Assembly (NCBI GenBank): GCA_036245525.1
Contig: BTPG01000002.1
Span: forward strand, 127,393,076-127,457,075
Length of the DNA stretch: 64,000 nt
Source: Semisulcospira habei
Taxonomy: Eukaryota; Mollusca; Gastropoda; Semisulcospiridae
Direction of reading: 5' to 3'
The notes beneath the pieces are model-generated. The model saw only the letters and a list, made by a program, of their open reading frames with translations, made no database searches and was not told the DNA's origin. A program made the position numbers and the translations under genes. This document shows, one piece after another, positions 33,062 to 43,831 of the stretch. Numbering within the stretch: position 1 is the stretch's first letter; each line of letters begins with the position of its first letter.

Positions 33062-34424
33062 TGTTTTCATCCCTAACTCACACGACTAATCTCTTTAGCA
33101 CAAACCGTGCCATGTGACTGAGCTACAAAAGCCCTTGTAGCGACAAATGGCGGACTTCTTGTAGTCCTCTTTGTGACGCATCTTGGATGCGAGTTTTGTT
33201 CTATAAATGATCACCAAAACGTTCTAAAGTAAAAAGTTACTTAGTGTTGTTCCAAACAACATGGACACTACTGGAGACGGCAACATCATGAAAGATTTTA
33301 AATTACATCTTACGTCTATTATGTATAAATATATATTCTTTTTACGTCAGTCATGTCTGGCGCGATCCAGGACGGAAGATTTCTTTGTGATTTCTTTTAC
33401 GAAAATAGTGGAGGAATGAAAACAAATACGTTATTGGTAGCAGGGGCTCGCAGCACGGACCCGTGTAGCAAACCCCTGCGACCAATAACTTATAATGTAC
33501 AATTACACAATAGAACAGAAAATAACTGAATACATAACCACTGATAATTAAAATGGCAAAAGATGGGTTTTAAGACTGCGCCTGAACTGACACTAGACTC
33601 ACTGTGTCTCAAGGATTTAGGAAGATCATTCCAGACTGATGGACCCTGGCATGAAAAAGATCTCTGCAGAAATCCTTTAGTTCTTACTGTTGGAACCCGC
33701 AGCATTGTTTTGTCGTTTGAACTGCGCAAATGCCTGGAAGGGATATAACAATGAAGGAGCTCCCGAGGAATTACGCATCTCAACAATGTTCTAAACTGTG
33801 AACAATACGTGTTTTATGTTGTGATTATATGTCTTCTGTGATTTGTGTCACTGTTAAATCGTGTTTATTGCTTTTACGTTTAGACTACAATATAAGTTAT
33901 TGGTCGCAGGGGTTTGCTACACGTACCCTTGAAGGCCTGAGGGAGGTCAAAGGAAACATTGTACCCCGATGGCCGAAGGCCTGAGGCGTACAATAGTTTC
34001 TTTGATCTCCCGAAGGCCTACAAGGGTCCGTGTAGCAAGCCCCTGCTACCAATAACGTATTTTGTTTTCATTTCTCCAATGTTTTCGTAAAAGAAATCAA
34101 GTAGACATCTTCCGACCTGGATCACGCCAGACATAACTGACGACAAAGGAATATACATCTATACATAATAGAATTATGACGTAATTTAAAATCTTTCATG
34201 ACGTTGCCGTCTCCAGTAGTGTGCCTGTTGTTTTGAACAACACTAAGTAACTTCTTACTTTAGACCGTTTTGATGATCTTTTATGGAACAATACTGGCAT
34301 CCAAGACGCGCCAGAAAGAGGGCTACAAAAAATCGGCCACTTGTCGCTACAAGGGTTTTTGTATCCCGGTCACATGGTACGGTTTGCGCTAAAGTAATTG
34401 GTCGTGTGACGTAGGGATGAAAAC
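33062..34424. mobile_element. Foldback element with about 400-bp inverted arms
   Basis: The left arm (33062-33490) and right arm (33888-34424, read inverted) align along most of their length. Anchors include TGTTTTCATCCCTA, CATGTGACTGAGCTAC/GTATCCCGGTCACATG, GGAGACGGCAACATCATGAAAG and ATTGGTAGCAGGGGCT. A smaller hairpin (AAGGCCTGAGGGAGGTCAAAG) lies in the right arm, and a loop of about 400 bp holds a LINE fragment. Substitutions and small gaps show some age. It lacks coding capacity of its own. Confidence 0.8.
33490..33786 (-). pseudogene. LINE reverse transcriptase C-terminal fragment
   Basis: The translation contains LRSSNDKTMLRVP, QRSFSCQGPSVWNDLPKSLR and SVSSGAVLKPIF. These are the conserved C-terminal blocks that follow the polymerase domain in CR1/L2-like non-LTR retrotransposons. 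Only the last 80 or so residues remain, so it is a 5'-truncated or trapped copy. It lies in the loop of the foldback element. The catalytic YADD and endonuclease parts are absent, so it cannot be active. Confidence 0.75.
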
Positions 34425-34455
34425 AATAGTTATTAGCGTATGCGGGTGTATGTGA

Positions 34456-34456
<1 letters not shown>

Positions 34457-34505
<49 letters not shown>

Positions 34506-34523
34506 GTGTGTGTGTGTGTGAGA

Positions 34524-34612
<89 letters not shown>
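34457..34612. repeat. (TG)n microsatellite
   Basis: TG repeat with GAGAGTCTG and GAGTCTG interruptions. Confidence 0.95.
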
Positions 34613-34614
<2 letters not shown>

Positions 34615-35037
34615 CACGTGCCAGTGAGCAGCATAATTATTTTTGGATGTGTTTTATGTTCTTCTATTTAAGTTGCGCAGCGGCGAGACGATTTCCTAAT
34701 GTATTTTTACATATGGCAATAAAGTTCTATCATCATCACACAATTATGATGTTGATATTTCGTGAATGTGGGCACACCGAATACATGACCTGCGTTTCGT
34801 TGCTGGTTCGTTCGTTTGTTCGTTCATTCATTCGTTTTTTAACGATTCATTTCGATTCGATTTGTTCCTTCCAAACGAAACGGGGAAAAGAAGACAGAAT
34901 TAATATTTAAAATACTGAAATAATTTTCTTATGTCTTCTTTTTTACATTATTTATTTCATTTTCATTTCATTTCATTTCATTTCATTGTTATTTATTTAT
35001 TTATTTCATTTTATTCATACCAGCCCGTGAACAACGA
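34613..35037. other. Intergenic; (ATTTC)n repeat
   Basis: A CATTT/TTATT-rich tract at 34955-35020. No gene recognised. Confidence 0.6.
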
Positions 35038-35152
35038 TAACTTATTCAAGGCGTCCCTGCATCAATAGCGGCGAAAGTGTTCGTTGCCGCACGCAGGCAA
35101 CGCTATACAACGCTTTCGCAGCTATTGATGCTGGGCGCCTTGAAGTACTTAA
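35038..35152. mobile_element. HP-D element, long variant
   Basis: ATAACTTATTCAAGGCGTCC at the left and GGCGCCTTGAAGTACTTAA at the right. Inner GCATCAATAGCGGCGAAAG pairs with CTTTCGCAGCTATTGATGC. It shares the terminal TTAA with the next HP-A. Confidence 0.75.
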
Positions 35153-35362
35153 CTCCTTCTACCCCAAGACCGAAATCCCCCAATTTTTCCGTTGTCCTCT
35201 GAAGACCGCATTGCAGGGCAGGACACAGATCGACCATGATAGTTCAAGGGGGATGCCAGAATAGCTTGGCGCCCATAGGCGCCAAGCTATTCTGGCATGC
35301 CCCTTGAACTATCATGGTCGATCTTTATCTTGCTGTGGTGTGTCTGGGGTAGAATGAGTTAA
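35149..35362. mobile_element. HP-A hairpin MITE (A1 type)
   Basis: TTAA ends and A1 outer sequence (CCTTCTACCCCAAGACC and GGGGTAGAATGAG). The hairpin at 35226-35325 is almost perfect. Confidence 0.9.
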
Positions 35363-35548
35363 AGTGGCATAACCCCCAGAAAAAAACTGTGCTGCAGGTC
35401 CAATGCCGCTCTAGGCGCAAAGATCGGACTCCTCCCTGGTTCGGTAGTGCTTTTTTCCTCCACTCTCCTTCGCTCCTTCCTGATGGCCGTCATATTTCCT
35501 GGTCATTTCTCCATTTTCACTCACTCATGCAGAGAACCCAATCTTCCT

Positions 35549-35620
35549 GCAAGAGACATAGATCCTCATGAGCCCCCGCATCCTGCGAGGGGCTCATAAG
35601 GATCTCAGTATGTTTCTCAA
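35549..35620. repeat. HP-B hairpin, right arm damaged
   Basis: The left arm GCAAGAGACATAGATCC is intact. The right arm ends GGATCTCAGTATG. Confidence 0.75.
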
Positions 35621-35756
35621 GGAGGATTGGGCTGGCCCGCTAGGCTCTTCTGGAGCTCACTATGGTCTGCGTGTCTTCCTGGCTGTTATATCGTTTCCTT
35701 CTCTTATTTGGCGGACATTTCTCTTTTTTCACACACTCACCCAGCCAGTTTAGATC

Positions 35757-35828
35757 TTCTGCAGGAAACATAGGCCCTCATGAGCCTCCGTAGAGTTCAG
35801 GGGCTTATTCGAGTCTAGGCCTTTTGCT
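35757..35828. repeat. HP-B hairpin, diverged
   Basis: TGCAGGAAACATAGGCCCTC pairs partly with TCGAGTCTAGGCCTTTTGC. Confidence 0.65.
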
Positions 35829-36013
35829 GGCACCCTCTCAACGTTGTCTCCCCACTAGACTGGTACCGCACCGGGAACTTACAGTAAGAGGCGTCATTAC
35901 AAATTGGAGTGTGGATTGTGTTTGTATATTTTGTATTTCGTTTCGGGGCTCGCGCGTGCGACCAAAAGGCAGCAAATAAAAATTTGCCGAAATAAAAGGG
36001 GTTCCGTTCGCTT

Positions 36014-36230
36014 TTAACTCATTGAGCCCGACGGCCGTATTTCCCAAATTTTTGAGGCGCCGTCATCTAATGACTATGCACCAGTTGCAGTAGATGGATC
36101 GACCATGATAATTCAAGGGCAGTGCCAGATTAGCTTGACGCCGACAGGCGCCAAGCTAATCTGGCACTACCCTTGAATTATCATGGTCGACCCATCTACT
36201 GCTGTAGGGCGTCAGGGCTGAATGGGTTAA
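36014..36230. mobile_element. HP-A hairpin MITE (A2 type)
   Basis: TTAA ends. Outer CTCATTGAGCCCGACGG and GGGCTGAATGGG. The hairpin is nearly perfect. Confidence 0.9.
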
Positions 36231-36339
36231 TTAAAAATTGAACTCTGAAACGTCGGGCGTGCCAACCGGCCTTTGCCTGAGTCAGCATAGATTGTGTTGA
36301 GTTGTGCGTTATAATGGAGGTTTCAAACCCAAACTGACC

Positions 36340-36640
36340 GACGGACTTTGTGAGTGAGTAACTGACTGACTGACTGAGTAAATGACTGTCTGACTGACTG
36401 AGTAACTAACTGACTGACTGAGTAAATGACTGACTGACTGAGTAAATGACTGACTGACCGACTGAGTAAATGACTGCCTGACTGAGTAACTAACTGACTG
36501 ACTGACTGAGTAAATGACTGACTGACTGAGTAAATGACTGACTGAGTAAATGACTGACTGACTGAGTAACTAACTGACTGACTGACTGAGTAAATGACTG
36601 ACTGACTGACTGAGTAAATGACTGAGTGAGTGAGTGAGTG
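36340..36640. repeat. (TGAC)n compound repeat
   Basis: TGACTGAC blocks punctuated by GAGTAAATGAC and GAGTAACTAAC, giving a loose higher-order period. TGAATGAA and A/T-rich sequence follow to about 36930. Confidence 0.95.
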
Positions 36641-37227
36641 AGTGAGTGACTGAATGAATGAATAAATGGATGTGACTGACTAACTAAATGATTGAATGAC
36701 TAACTGAATGATTAAAAACTAACTGACTGAGTAAATGACTGAATCAGTGAATCTGTGAATACATAAAGAATTAATTAAAAAAATTATGAAAATTATTTTT
36801 TTTAAACAATAATAAAAAATTAATAAAATAAAAAATATAAATTAATAATTAATAATATCTATTATATAAATTAATAAATTAATAAATTTACAAATTATTA
36901 AATTTTTAAATTGATAAATGTATAAACAAACATACGTGCATGATGTTCATTTTAGTGTGAAACTATCGTCTGTGTAATCGCGTATCAGACACATTTACTA
37001 GAATTGACGAGGTTTCGCAGTTGCACCGACGACGTGTTGTCATCAGTATTTGATGCAGAATACACCAAACGGCTGGCCATTGTGTACCGTGTCTTTAGGC
37101 GGAAAAGCCTTTTGGGCGTGTGTGGTCTTACGATGCCGCATCATTTTGTGTCATTCACGCCCATCGTCACTGCTTTCAACTCACATTTCTTACTCTGTCT
37201 GAGGTGCAGGGATGTAATCAATCCATC
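36641..37227. other. Intergenic, no gene recognised
   Basis: AT-rich to 36930, then plain sequence. The open frame at 37004-37366 runs into the HP-B hairpin and has no recognised feature. Confidence 0.45.
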
Positions 37228-37296
37228 TGCAAGAGGCATAGATTCTCATGAGCCCCTGCTGTCGCAGGGGCTCATGAGAATCTATGCCTCTTGCAG
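37228..37296. repeat. HP-B hairpin, perfect
   Basis: The two arms TGCAAGAGGCATAGATTCTC and complement match without a mismatch around CCCCTGCTGTCGCAGGGG. Confidence 0.9.
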
Positions 37297-37736
37297 ACTT
37301 TGGGCTTGGCCTGACGCGTCAATGTCGCGTAATCATACACTCCAAGCACAGGAACCATTATTATAGCTAGTTCTCGCCCACAGAATGCACTGTCAATGGG
37401 GACCACTTCAGTGCGTGCTGTTTGTGCATCTTAGTGGGTCACCAGACTGATCTGTCTGGTGCCAAGTGTCGGTGTTTGTATTGTTGTGGCAAACATGCTT
37501 ATACTATATTTCTAGTTTAGTATTTTTTAAACGACTTGTATTCATTTTTTAGTGTGACTACCGCTTGTCGTTCACTTGCTTCTGTTGCTGACTGTAAAGT
37601 GTTGTCCACTGTGATTTTGTTAGTTGTTGCCAGTCCACCCACACGCAACTCTTCTCCCCGCTTCCCCCCCCCCCTTCTCCCCCCTCCACCCCCTCCCTCC
37701 TCCCCCCCTCCCCGCTTCCGCTACCCACGCCATGCG
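37297..37736. other. Intergenic; C-rich tract
   Basis: C-runs at 37664-37715. No gene recognised. Confidence 0.5.
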
Positions 37737-37812
37737 TTAACTCATTCGAGACGTGCCACATCCGGATACGCGGCAAACAACCGCGTATTCATATTCGGCA
37801 CGTATCGAATGC
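37737..37812. mobile_element. HP-D element
   Basis: TTAACTCATTCGAGACGTGCC at the left and GGCACGTATCGAATGCA at the right. Inner GGATACGCGG pairs with CCGCGTATTC. Confidence 0.7.
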
Positions 37813-38051
37813 ATCATCAGTTATTGCGCTCGTACATTTTCCGCTTAATATTTGAAGAGAAATGAAGTAACGTTCTCCTGAGAAACTGATTTAACTTAAA
37901 CTGTATGCATTTGCCTAAGAATGAATTGCGAGACGGTATTTTGGATGGACATTTGACGTCAATCAGAGTACTAGTATTTAATTGCAAATTTTCAGATGTA
38001 CTCGCTTTATTTTCCTTTTCCGCATTCCTTCATTTGTGTTAGTTATTAGGG
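37813..38051. other. Intergenic, nothing recognised
   Basis: Plain sequence. Confidence 0.5.
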
Positions 38052-38167
38052 TTAACAACACTGAGCAGGCTACAAAAAGGCCATGATAATTCAAGGGTAG
38101 TGCCAGATGAGCTTGGCGCCTGAAGGCGCCAAGCTCATCTGGCACTACCCTTGAATTATTATAACGG
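38052..38167. mobile_element. HP-A element (A3 hairpin), interrupted on the right by a SINE
   Basis: The hairpin at 38079-38164 uses the AGATGAGCTTGG variant and is nearly perfect. TTAA lies at 38052-38055. The right flank is displaced by the SINE at 38182-38488, and the next TTAA is at 38513. Confidence 0.75.
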
Positions 38168-38181
38168 CAGGAAATGTGCAG

Positions 38182-38488
38182 AGTCCGAAACAGCTCAGGC
38201 GGTTAAGCGTCGGAGCAGGAGAGCGAAGGGAATCGCCGGGTCGTGGGTTCGAATCCCCGTCGGCCCTGGTAGCTGGACTCGCAATCCAGGGGGGGAAAGG
38301 CGGATTTGCTCAATGGCATGTCCGTTGAAAGGTCCTGGTAAATCAAAGTGGCACATTTGGAGCGCGCCTGAATTGATCAGTGTTCAGGTCGTACTCCATA
38401 GGCAATAGATTTCCCTGTCCCCCATAACCCGCCCGTCAGGGCCGTCCATTATCACTTCGGTGCCGTGGACGTTAAACCCGGAACTAAT
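38182..38488 (+). mobile_element. Full-length tRNA-derived SINE with 14-bp target duplication
   Basis: A 307-bp insert flanked by identical CAGGAAATGTGCAG at 38168-38181 and 38489-38502. The head has a box A-like CAGCTCAGGCGGTTAAGCG and a box B-like GGGTTCGAATCCC 50 bp further. The body shares about 175 bp with the fragment at 4877-5053. It ends GTGGACGTTAAACCCGG without a clear A-tail. Transcription would be by RNA polymerase III. The LINE partner was not identified. Confidence 0.9.
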
Positions 38489-38512
38489 CAGGAAATGTGC
38501 AGTTATTAGGGT

Positions 38513-38741
38513 TTAACCCCTTCACTGCCGAGAACACGTGAATACAACCCATCTGCAAGAGACATAAACTCTTATGAGCCCACGCAGTGGCGGAGGCTCA
38601 TGAAGGTTTGTTTATCTTGTTGTACCTATGTACTGTGTGACTAATTTGGTCCCATTTCATTTGTGTTCTTCACGACAATGTCGGGCAAGTTGCAGCGGTT
38701 TCAGACGCGAAATCCGTGATCACTGGCAGCCAAGGGGTTAA
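38513..38741. mobile_element. HP-B MITE, complete
   Basis: Terminal repeats TTAACCCCTTCACTGCC and GGCAGCCAAGGGGTTAA. The hairpin is at about 38553-38622 with several mismatches. The right segment contains TTCATTTGTGTTCTTCACG as in 16602-16826. Confidence 0.9.
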
Positions 38742-38957
38742 CAGCGCCGAGCAGACTTCTAAAAGCCATATCACGGTGGGGAAAGTACAGTTAATGAGAA
38801 GAAAGCACTGATTTTTTTCATAGTCAGACGAAATCTGCGATTTCAGTCGATAGTCCGAAACGCAGTCGTCTGTCAATCACGTGCTTTGTCTGAACACCGC
38901 AATCATCCGCAAACTGAAGGACGCGAGGTAAAGTTTTGTTTTGACCGGGTACATAAA

Positions 38958-39336
38958 TTATATTGAGCCACATTTTGCTTAACTCATTCAGCCCTGACGC
39001 ACTACACTGCAGGAGATGGGTCGACCATGATAATTCAAGGTCAGTGCCAGATTAGCTTGGCTCCTGTCGGCGCCAAGCTAAGCTGGCACTGCTCTTGAAT
39101 TATCATGGTCGATCCATCTCCTGCAACAGGTGCATAGTCGTTAGATGACGCCTCCAAAATTTGGGAAATACGTGCGCCGGGCTGAATGAGTTAATATAGT
39201 GCCGATAAGCGACAAATGTGATTACTTGACCCGAATCAAAATGTCCTCGTCTTACGACTCGGACATTTTGATTCGGGTTTTGTAATCACATCTGTCTGTT
39301 TTCGGTACTATATCAAGCAAAACGTGGCTCAATATA
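38958..39336. mobile_element. HP-N palindrome, copy 1, split by an HP-A insertion
   Basis: TATTGAGCCACATTTTGC (left) and GCAAAACGTGGCTCAATATA (right) are the outer arms, and ACCCGAATCAAAATGTCC with its complement are the inner arms. The element is interrupted at 38979-39194. The uninterrupted relative is 45166-45336. Confidence 0.85.
38979..39194. mobile_element. HP-A hairpin MITE (A2 type) nested in HP-N
   Basis: TTAA duplicates flank it. The outer sequence is in inverse order relative to most A2 copies (CAGCCCTGACGC on the left). The hairpin has small mismatches (GGCTCCTGTCGGCGCC). Confidence 0.9.
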
Positions 39337-39344
39337 ATAGTATA

Positions 39345-39641
39345 ACAGCCCATGTCAGACATGCTCCAACTCTCTCTGCTTTCAAATCACTGCTCAAGAC
39401 CTATCTGTTTTCTTATGCGTATAGTTAGATGCATTTTCAGTGCGTTAGCAATCTTTGGCACTAACTGTTTTTGTAACGGTGTGTGTGTAATGTGTGAGTG
39501 TGAGCTTTTAGTATGTGTCCCTTTAGTTTTTGTAACATTTATTGTAGCGTTTTCTTTCTTGTACTTTTTGTTCTGTGATTTTCGATCTTGTAAAGCGCTT
39601 AGAGCACCATTCATTTGGAGGTTAAGCGCTATATACATGTA

Positions 39642-39719
<78 letters not shown>
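39345..39719 (+). pseudogene. LINE 3' end, CR1/L2-like, 5'-truncated
   Basis: The first codons read RHAPTLSAFKSLLKTYLFSYAYS and stop, which is the typical C-terminus of CR1/L2-like reverse transcriptases. About 200 bp of 3' UTR follows, then a tail (GTAAAGCGCTTAGAGCACC) and (ATT)n at 39646-39719. Upstream coding sequence is missing, so the copy is dead. It is directly followed by another LINE. Clade assignment is from memory of the conserved blocks. Confidence 0.75.
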
Positions 39720-39724
39720 GCGCT

Positions 39725-41031
39725 AAACAAATGTACCGAATTCTTTGCTATATGTTTAACATGTCACTTACCCAGCGTGTCTTTCCCTGTTCGTGGAAGA
39801 TCTCTTGTATTGTCCCCGTGCCAAAAAAGCAAACTGTATCTGTGATGTATGATTTAAGACCAGTTGCTCTTACCTCGTGTGTCATGAAGGTTTTTGAGAG
39901 GGCTGTTCTTTCACATTTTCAAATACAGGTTTCAGATTTTATGGACCTCTTTCATTTGCTTGCAAAGGCAAAGAGGTGTTGATGATGCCATATTGCATGT
40001 TGTAAACAATATCTACTCTCATTTAGAAACACCAGGAGCCTCCATTCGACTGATGTTCTATGATTTTTCGTCTGCTTTTAACACCATTCAGTCACACATA
40101 CTCGCCTCCCAACAAGTTCACATGAACATAAATGCCTCTACCATTCTTTGGGTTTTGGACTATCTCACTAACCGCCTACAGTATCTCAGAATCAGTTCGG
40201 GGCTAATCTCAGATGTACTTTTTACCAACACCGGCTGTCGTCGCCTGTTTTGTTTTCTTTGTAAATAGCAGACTGTATAGAGCTACCCATGACGACACTG
40301 CACTGACAGATCGGATTACAGATGAGGACGACAGACACTATCGACAGGAGATCGATGACTTTGTAGAGTGGTGCGATAAAAATTACCTTAAATTACATGT
40401 TGGCAAAACAAAAGAGACGGGTCATAGATTTCAGTAATAACAAACACCATCCCGGTCCTGTTGTCATCAAGGGAACAGAAGTTGAGCGTGTAGAGTCCTA
40501 CAAGTATTTAGGTGTTCTTTTTGACAACGCGCTCAACTGGAAACAAAACACAGATGCTATTGTGAAAAAAACGCATACCCGTCTTTACTGTTTGAGAAAC
40601 CTCAGATCATTTCATGTAAGCACTCAGCTTTTACAGATGTTTTACTGCTCCAGTATTGTTAGCATTCTAACTTTTGGTCTGACGTGCTGGGGGCCCGGGG
40701 AGAAATTTATGTAAAAGAGATCAAGATAGCCTTAACAAAGCAATCCGGAAAGGGGGCTGGGTGATTGGTAGGGCACAAGATAATTTGGACACACTGTACA
40801 ACAGACGGATTACGAACAAATTGGCTGACATTCTTGATGACGAAACACATCCACCTTAGATATGAATTTGACAGCAGACGTATCGAACAAAGTGGCAGAC
40901 TCCGAGTACCCAAACGTCGTACATCACGTTATACCAACTCTTTTGTCCCTCAGGCTGTTACCCTTTTCAACAGTAATATCAGTAGATAGTGTCGGTTAAC
41001 ATTCTTTAGTTCTTTAGTACTTAGCCCTTTC

Positions 41032-41081
<50 letters not shown>

Positions 41082-41280
41082 CATGCCAAGTGTGTTACTA
41101 CAAAAGGTAACAATACGTCTGTTACAGTTCATTTCTTTAATCGAGAGTTATGGGTTATTTAATTATTCCTATGAGGGAATGATGATGCCATGTGTTGTAT
41201 GGGCAGACAGTGAATTTCCCCGTGAGGGATTAATAAAGTATTTATTGTATTGTATTGTATTGTATTGTATTGTATTGTAA
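39725..41280 (+). pseudogene. LINE reverse transcriptase with frameshifts, CR1/Rex-like
   Basis: In order along the strand, in shifting frames, are SWKISCIVPVPKK, DLRPVALTSCVMKVFERAVL, VRLMFYDFSSAFNTIQ (as SIRLMFYDFSSAFNTIQ here), DDTALTDRITDEDD with WCDKNYLKLHVGKTKE, and VESYKYLGVLFDNALNWKQN. These are the finger, palm and thumb blocks of non-LTR reverse transcriptases. At least four frame breaks are needed, and the region of the catalytic FADD is damaged, so it is inactive. The 3' part has an internal (ATT)n at 41034-41082, then TTTCCCCGTGAGGGATTAATAAAG and a (TATTG)n tail ending at 41280, a 3' end known from CR1/Rex-like LINEs. No endonuclease domain is present. Confidence 0.8.
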
Positions 41281-41567
41281 CGCCAAGCAAGCGATCTCAT
41301 GGCGTACATGCTTTGATTGCTAATATTCGCCAATACAACGGGTTATCAGTGTAGTCTTGCCTCAACTAAGACTTTTTTTTTACCCTTATTGTCATAATCC
41401 GTGTGAGTAGGTTCATGTACCAGAGGTTTTCCACTGACTATTTGCCGGAGCGTAACGGAATAAACTCTCCTGTGTACAAAGGAGGAACAGAGCAGAAAAG
41501 TCTTTTCTTTTACGACATTCAGATTTCATGATTTAGGTTAGTCCTTTTTAGTGTCCAGCAGTATTGC
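41281..41567. other. Spacer between LINE and minisatellite
   Basis: No recognised feature. Confidence 0.4.
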
Positions 41568-41762
41568 AAGACCTACATGAGCACATTTATAAAGGAGATA
41601 ATTTATTGAAGACCTACATGAGCACATTTATAAAGGCGATATTGAAGACCTACATGAGCACATTTATAAAGGCGATATTGAAGACCTACATGAGCACATT
41701 TATAAAGGCGATATTGAAGACCTACATGAGCACATTTATAAAGGCGATATTGAAGACCAACA
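41568..41762. repeat. Minisatellite, 36-bp unit, left part
   Basis: About five units of GAAGACCTACATGAGCAC plus 18 further bases. It continues at 42501 after a LINE insertion. Confidence 0.95.
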
Positions 41763-42500
41763 TTACTTACTTACTTACGCCTGTCACCCCTACCCGGGTA
41801 TAGGCCGTCGACGAGAGACCTCCAGCAACTCCTGTCCTGTGCTTCTCCTTCGATTCTACTCCAGGTGGTTCCCAGTCTCTTGATGTCTGCTTGGAGGTCT
41901 CGACGCCAGGAGTTTCTCGGCCTACCTCTTTTCCTCTTTCCCTGGGGGTTCCATGACAATGCCTGCCTAGTGATACTGGAAGCTGGCTTTCTCAGGCTGT
42001 GACCGATCCATCCCCATCTTCTTCGCCCAATTTCATTCTCTGTTGTTATCTGCTCTGTTCTCTCCCAGAGTCTGACGTTGCTGATCTTCTCTGGCCAGTG
42101 GATTTTCAAAATTCTTCTAAGGCAACTGTTCATGAAGGTCTGTACTCTGTTGACTGTGGTTTTTGTCAATCTCCAAGTCTCTGCTCCATATAGGAGAACT
42201 GCTTTTACATTGGAGTTGAAAATCCGGACTTTGGTGTGTTGTGACAGCTCTCTGGAACTCCACACTTTTTTTAACTGGAGAAAGGCTGCTCTGGCTTTAC
42301 CGATTCGTGCTCTGACATCTGCATCAGTGCCGCCTTTTTTGTCTATGATGCTCCCGAGATAGGCGAAGGACTCCACCTCCTCCAACGGGGTGCCAGCAAG
42401 CAAGATTGGTTTTTCCCTGGTTGTGTTCAGCCTCATTGTCTTTGTTTTCTGTTTGTGGATGGTGAGGCCCACTTGGGATGAGATGTCAGCAAGCCTCGTG
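41763..42500 (-). pseudogene. 5'-truncated LINE inserted in the minisatellite
   Basis: The minus strand is open for about 240 codons: KQKTKTMRLN, VESFAYLGSIIDKKGGTDAD, VRIFNSNVKAVLLYGAETWR, GWIGHSLRKP and WNPQGKRKRGRPRNSWRRDL, then a stop at 41771-41773. This is the thumb and C-terminal part of a widespread invertebrate non-LTR reverse transcriptase; I do not fix the clade. The catalytic palm is missing. A TTAC/GTAA tail lies at 41763-41778. The flanks TGAAGACCAACA (41751-41762) and TGAAGACCTACA (42501-42512) form a 12-bp target duplication with one mismatch. The last 200 bp are identical to 63550-63763. Confidence 0.9.
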
Positions 42501-43112
42501 TGAAGACCTACATGAGCACATTTATAAAGGAGATATTGAAGACCTACACGAGCACATTTATAAAGGAGATATTGAAGACCTACATGAGCACATTTATAAA
42601 GGAGATATTGAAGACCTACATGAGCACATTTATAAAGGAGATATTGAAGACCTACACGAGCACATTTATAAAGGAGATATTGAAGACCTACATGAGCACA
42701 TTTATAAAGGAGATATTGAAGACCTACATGAGCACATTTATAAAGGAGATATTGAAGACCTACACGAGCACATTTATAAAGGAGATATTGAAGACCTACA
42801 TGAGCACATTTATAAAGGTGATATTGAAGACCTACACGAGCACATTTATAAAGGAGATATTGAAGACCTACACGAGCACATTTATAAAGGAGATATTGAA
42901 GACCTACATGAGCACATTTATAAAGGAGATATTGAAGACCTACACGAGCACATTTATAAAGGCGATATTGAAGACCTACATGAGCACATTTCAAGGAGAT
43001 ATTGAAGACCTACATGAGCACATTTATAAAGGAGATATTGAAGACCTACACGAGCACATTTATAAAGGAGATATTGAAGACCTACATGAGCACATTTATA
43101 AAGGAGATATTG
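42501..43112. repeat. Minisatellite, 36-bp unit, right part
   Basis: About 17 units (612 bp), alternating CTACATGAG and CTACACGAG variants, with one shortened unit near 42990. All three plus frames are open through the unit, so the reading frames are artefacts. Confidence 0.95.
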
Positions 43113-43149
43113 CGAACTATTAACCCGCTATTGCCTGAAGTAGGTCGCT

Positions 43150-43373
43150 TTAACCCGTATCGTACTGAGGCTAAACGCTTCAAATTCGTACACTGCCATA
43201 TGCATGCTACATTACAGTACTTTCAGATAAGGATATAGACCAACGGCTTTAGTTCAAGGGTGGTGCCAGAATAGCTTGGCGCCCTGAGGGTCCAAGCTAT
43301 TCTGGCACTACCCTTGAACTATTTTAGTCAAACGTATTTCACACACTCGTGTATTCCGAATGATAAGGGTTAA
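43150..43373. mobile_element. HP-A hairpin MITE (A4 type)
   Basis: TTAA ends (TTAACCCGTATCG on the left, ATGATAAGGGTTAA on the right). Hairpin TTTAGTTCAAGGGTGGTGCC with its complement. Confidence 0.8.
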
Positions 43374-43763
43374 AAGGAAATTCGGCAAAACGAGTTGTCT
43401 GTCTATGACAAAGACAGAAAGAACTGCATGTAACCCAGCCGGCCACATCCTTTTTTTTTCTTCTATTCATCTTTTTCCTCCCCCAAGGCATTTCCCTGCC
43501 TGCAGGTGTGGCCCACAAGTGCGATGTAAAATAACGGTTTTGCGGACGGTAAATAAACAAGTGTTTCTTACAGCACATAGCACTTGGCACAGTGTACACT
43601 TGCACGCGCGTGCACAACATCACTTTTGCAATTAACCACACCTGAAAAACCACACCGTATATTAAAAATCCCAAACCCCCTTTGCCCTTCTCTCTGCTTG
43701 AGCAAGACGGGCTGTAAATGGGGCACAGAAGCACAGGAAAGACGTATGAAAACATGACCCCGT
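43374..43763. other. Intergenic, nothing recognised
   Basis: Plain sequence. Confidence 0.5.
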
Positions 43764-43831
43764 CTGCAAGAGACATAGATCCTCATGAGCCCCCGCAATT
43801 GCGGGGACTCATGAGGATCTATGTCTCTTGT
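43764..43831. repeat. HP-B hairpin
   Basis: Arms TGCAAGAGACATAGATCCTC and complement around CCCCCGCAATTGCGGGG. One mismatch. Confidence 0.9.

Noticed and set aside
38182..38275. Functional tRNA gene at the SINE head
   Set aside because: Flanked by a target duplication and continuous with a 200-bp SINE body seen elsewhere.
42478..43123. Open frames with 12-residue repeats in several frames
   Set aside because: Product of the 36-bp minisatellite, open in three plus frames and one minus frame.
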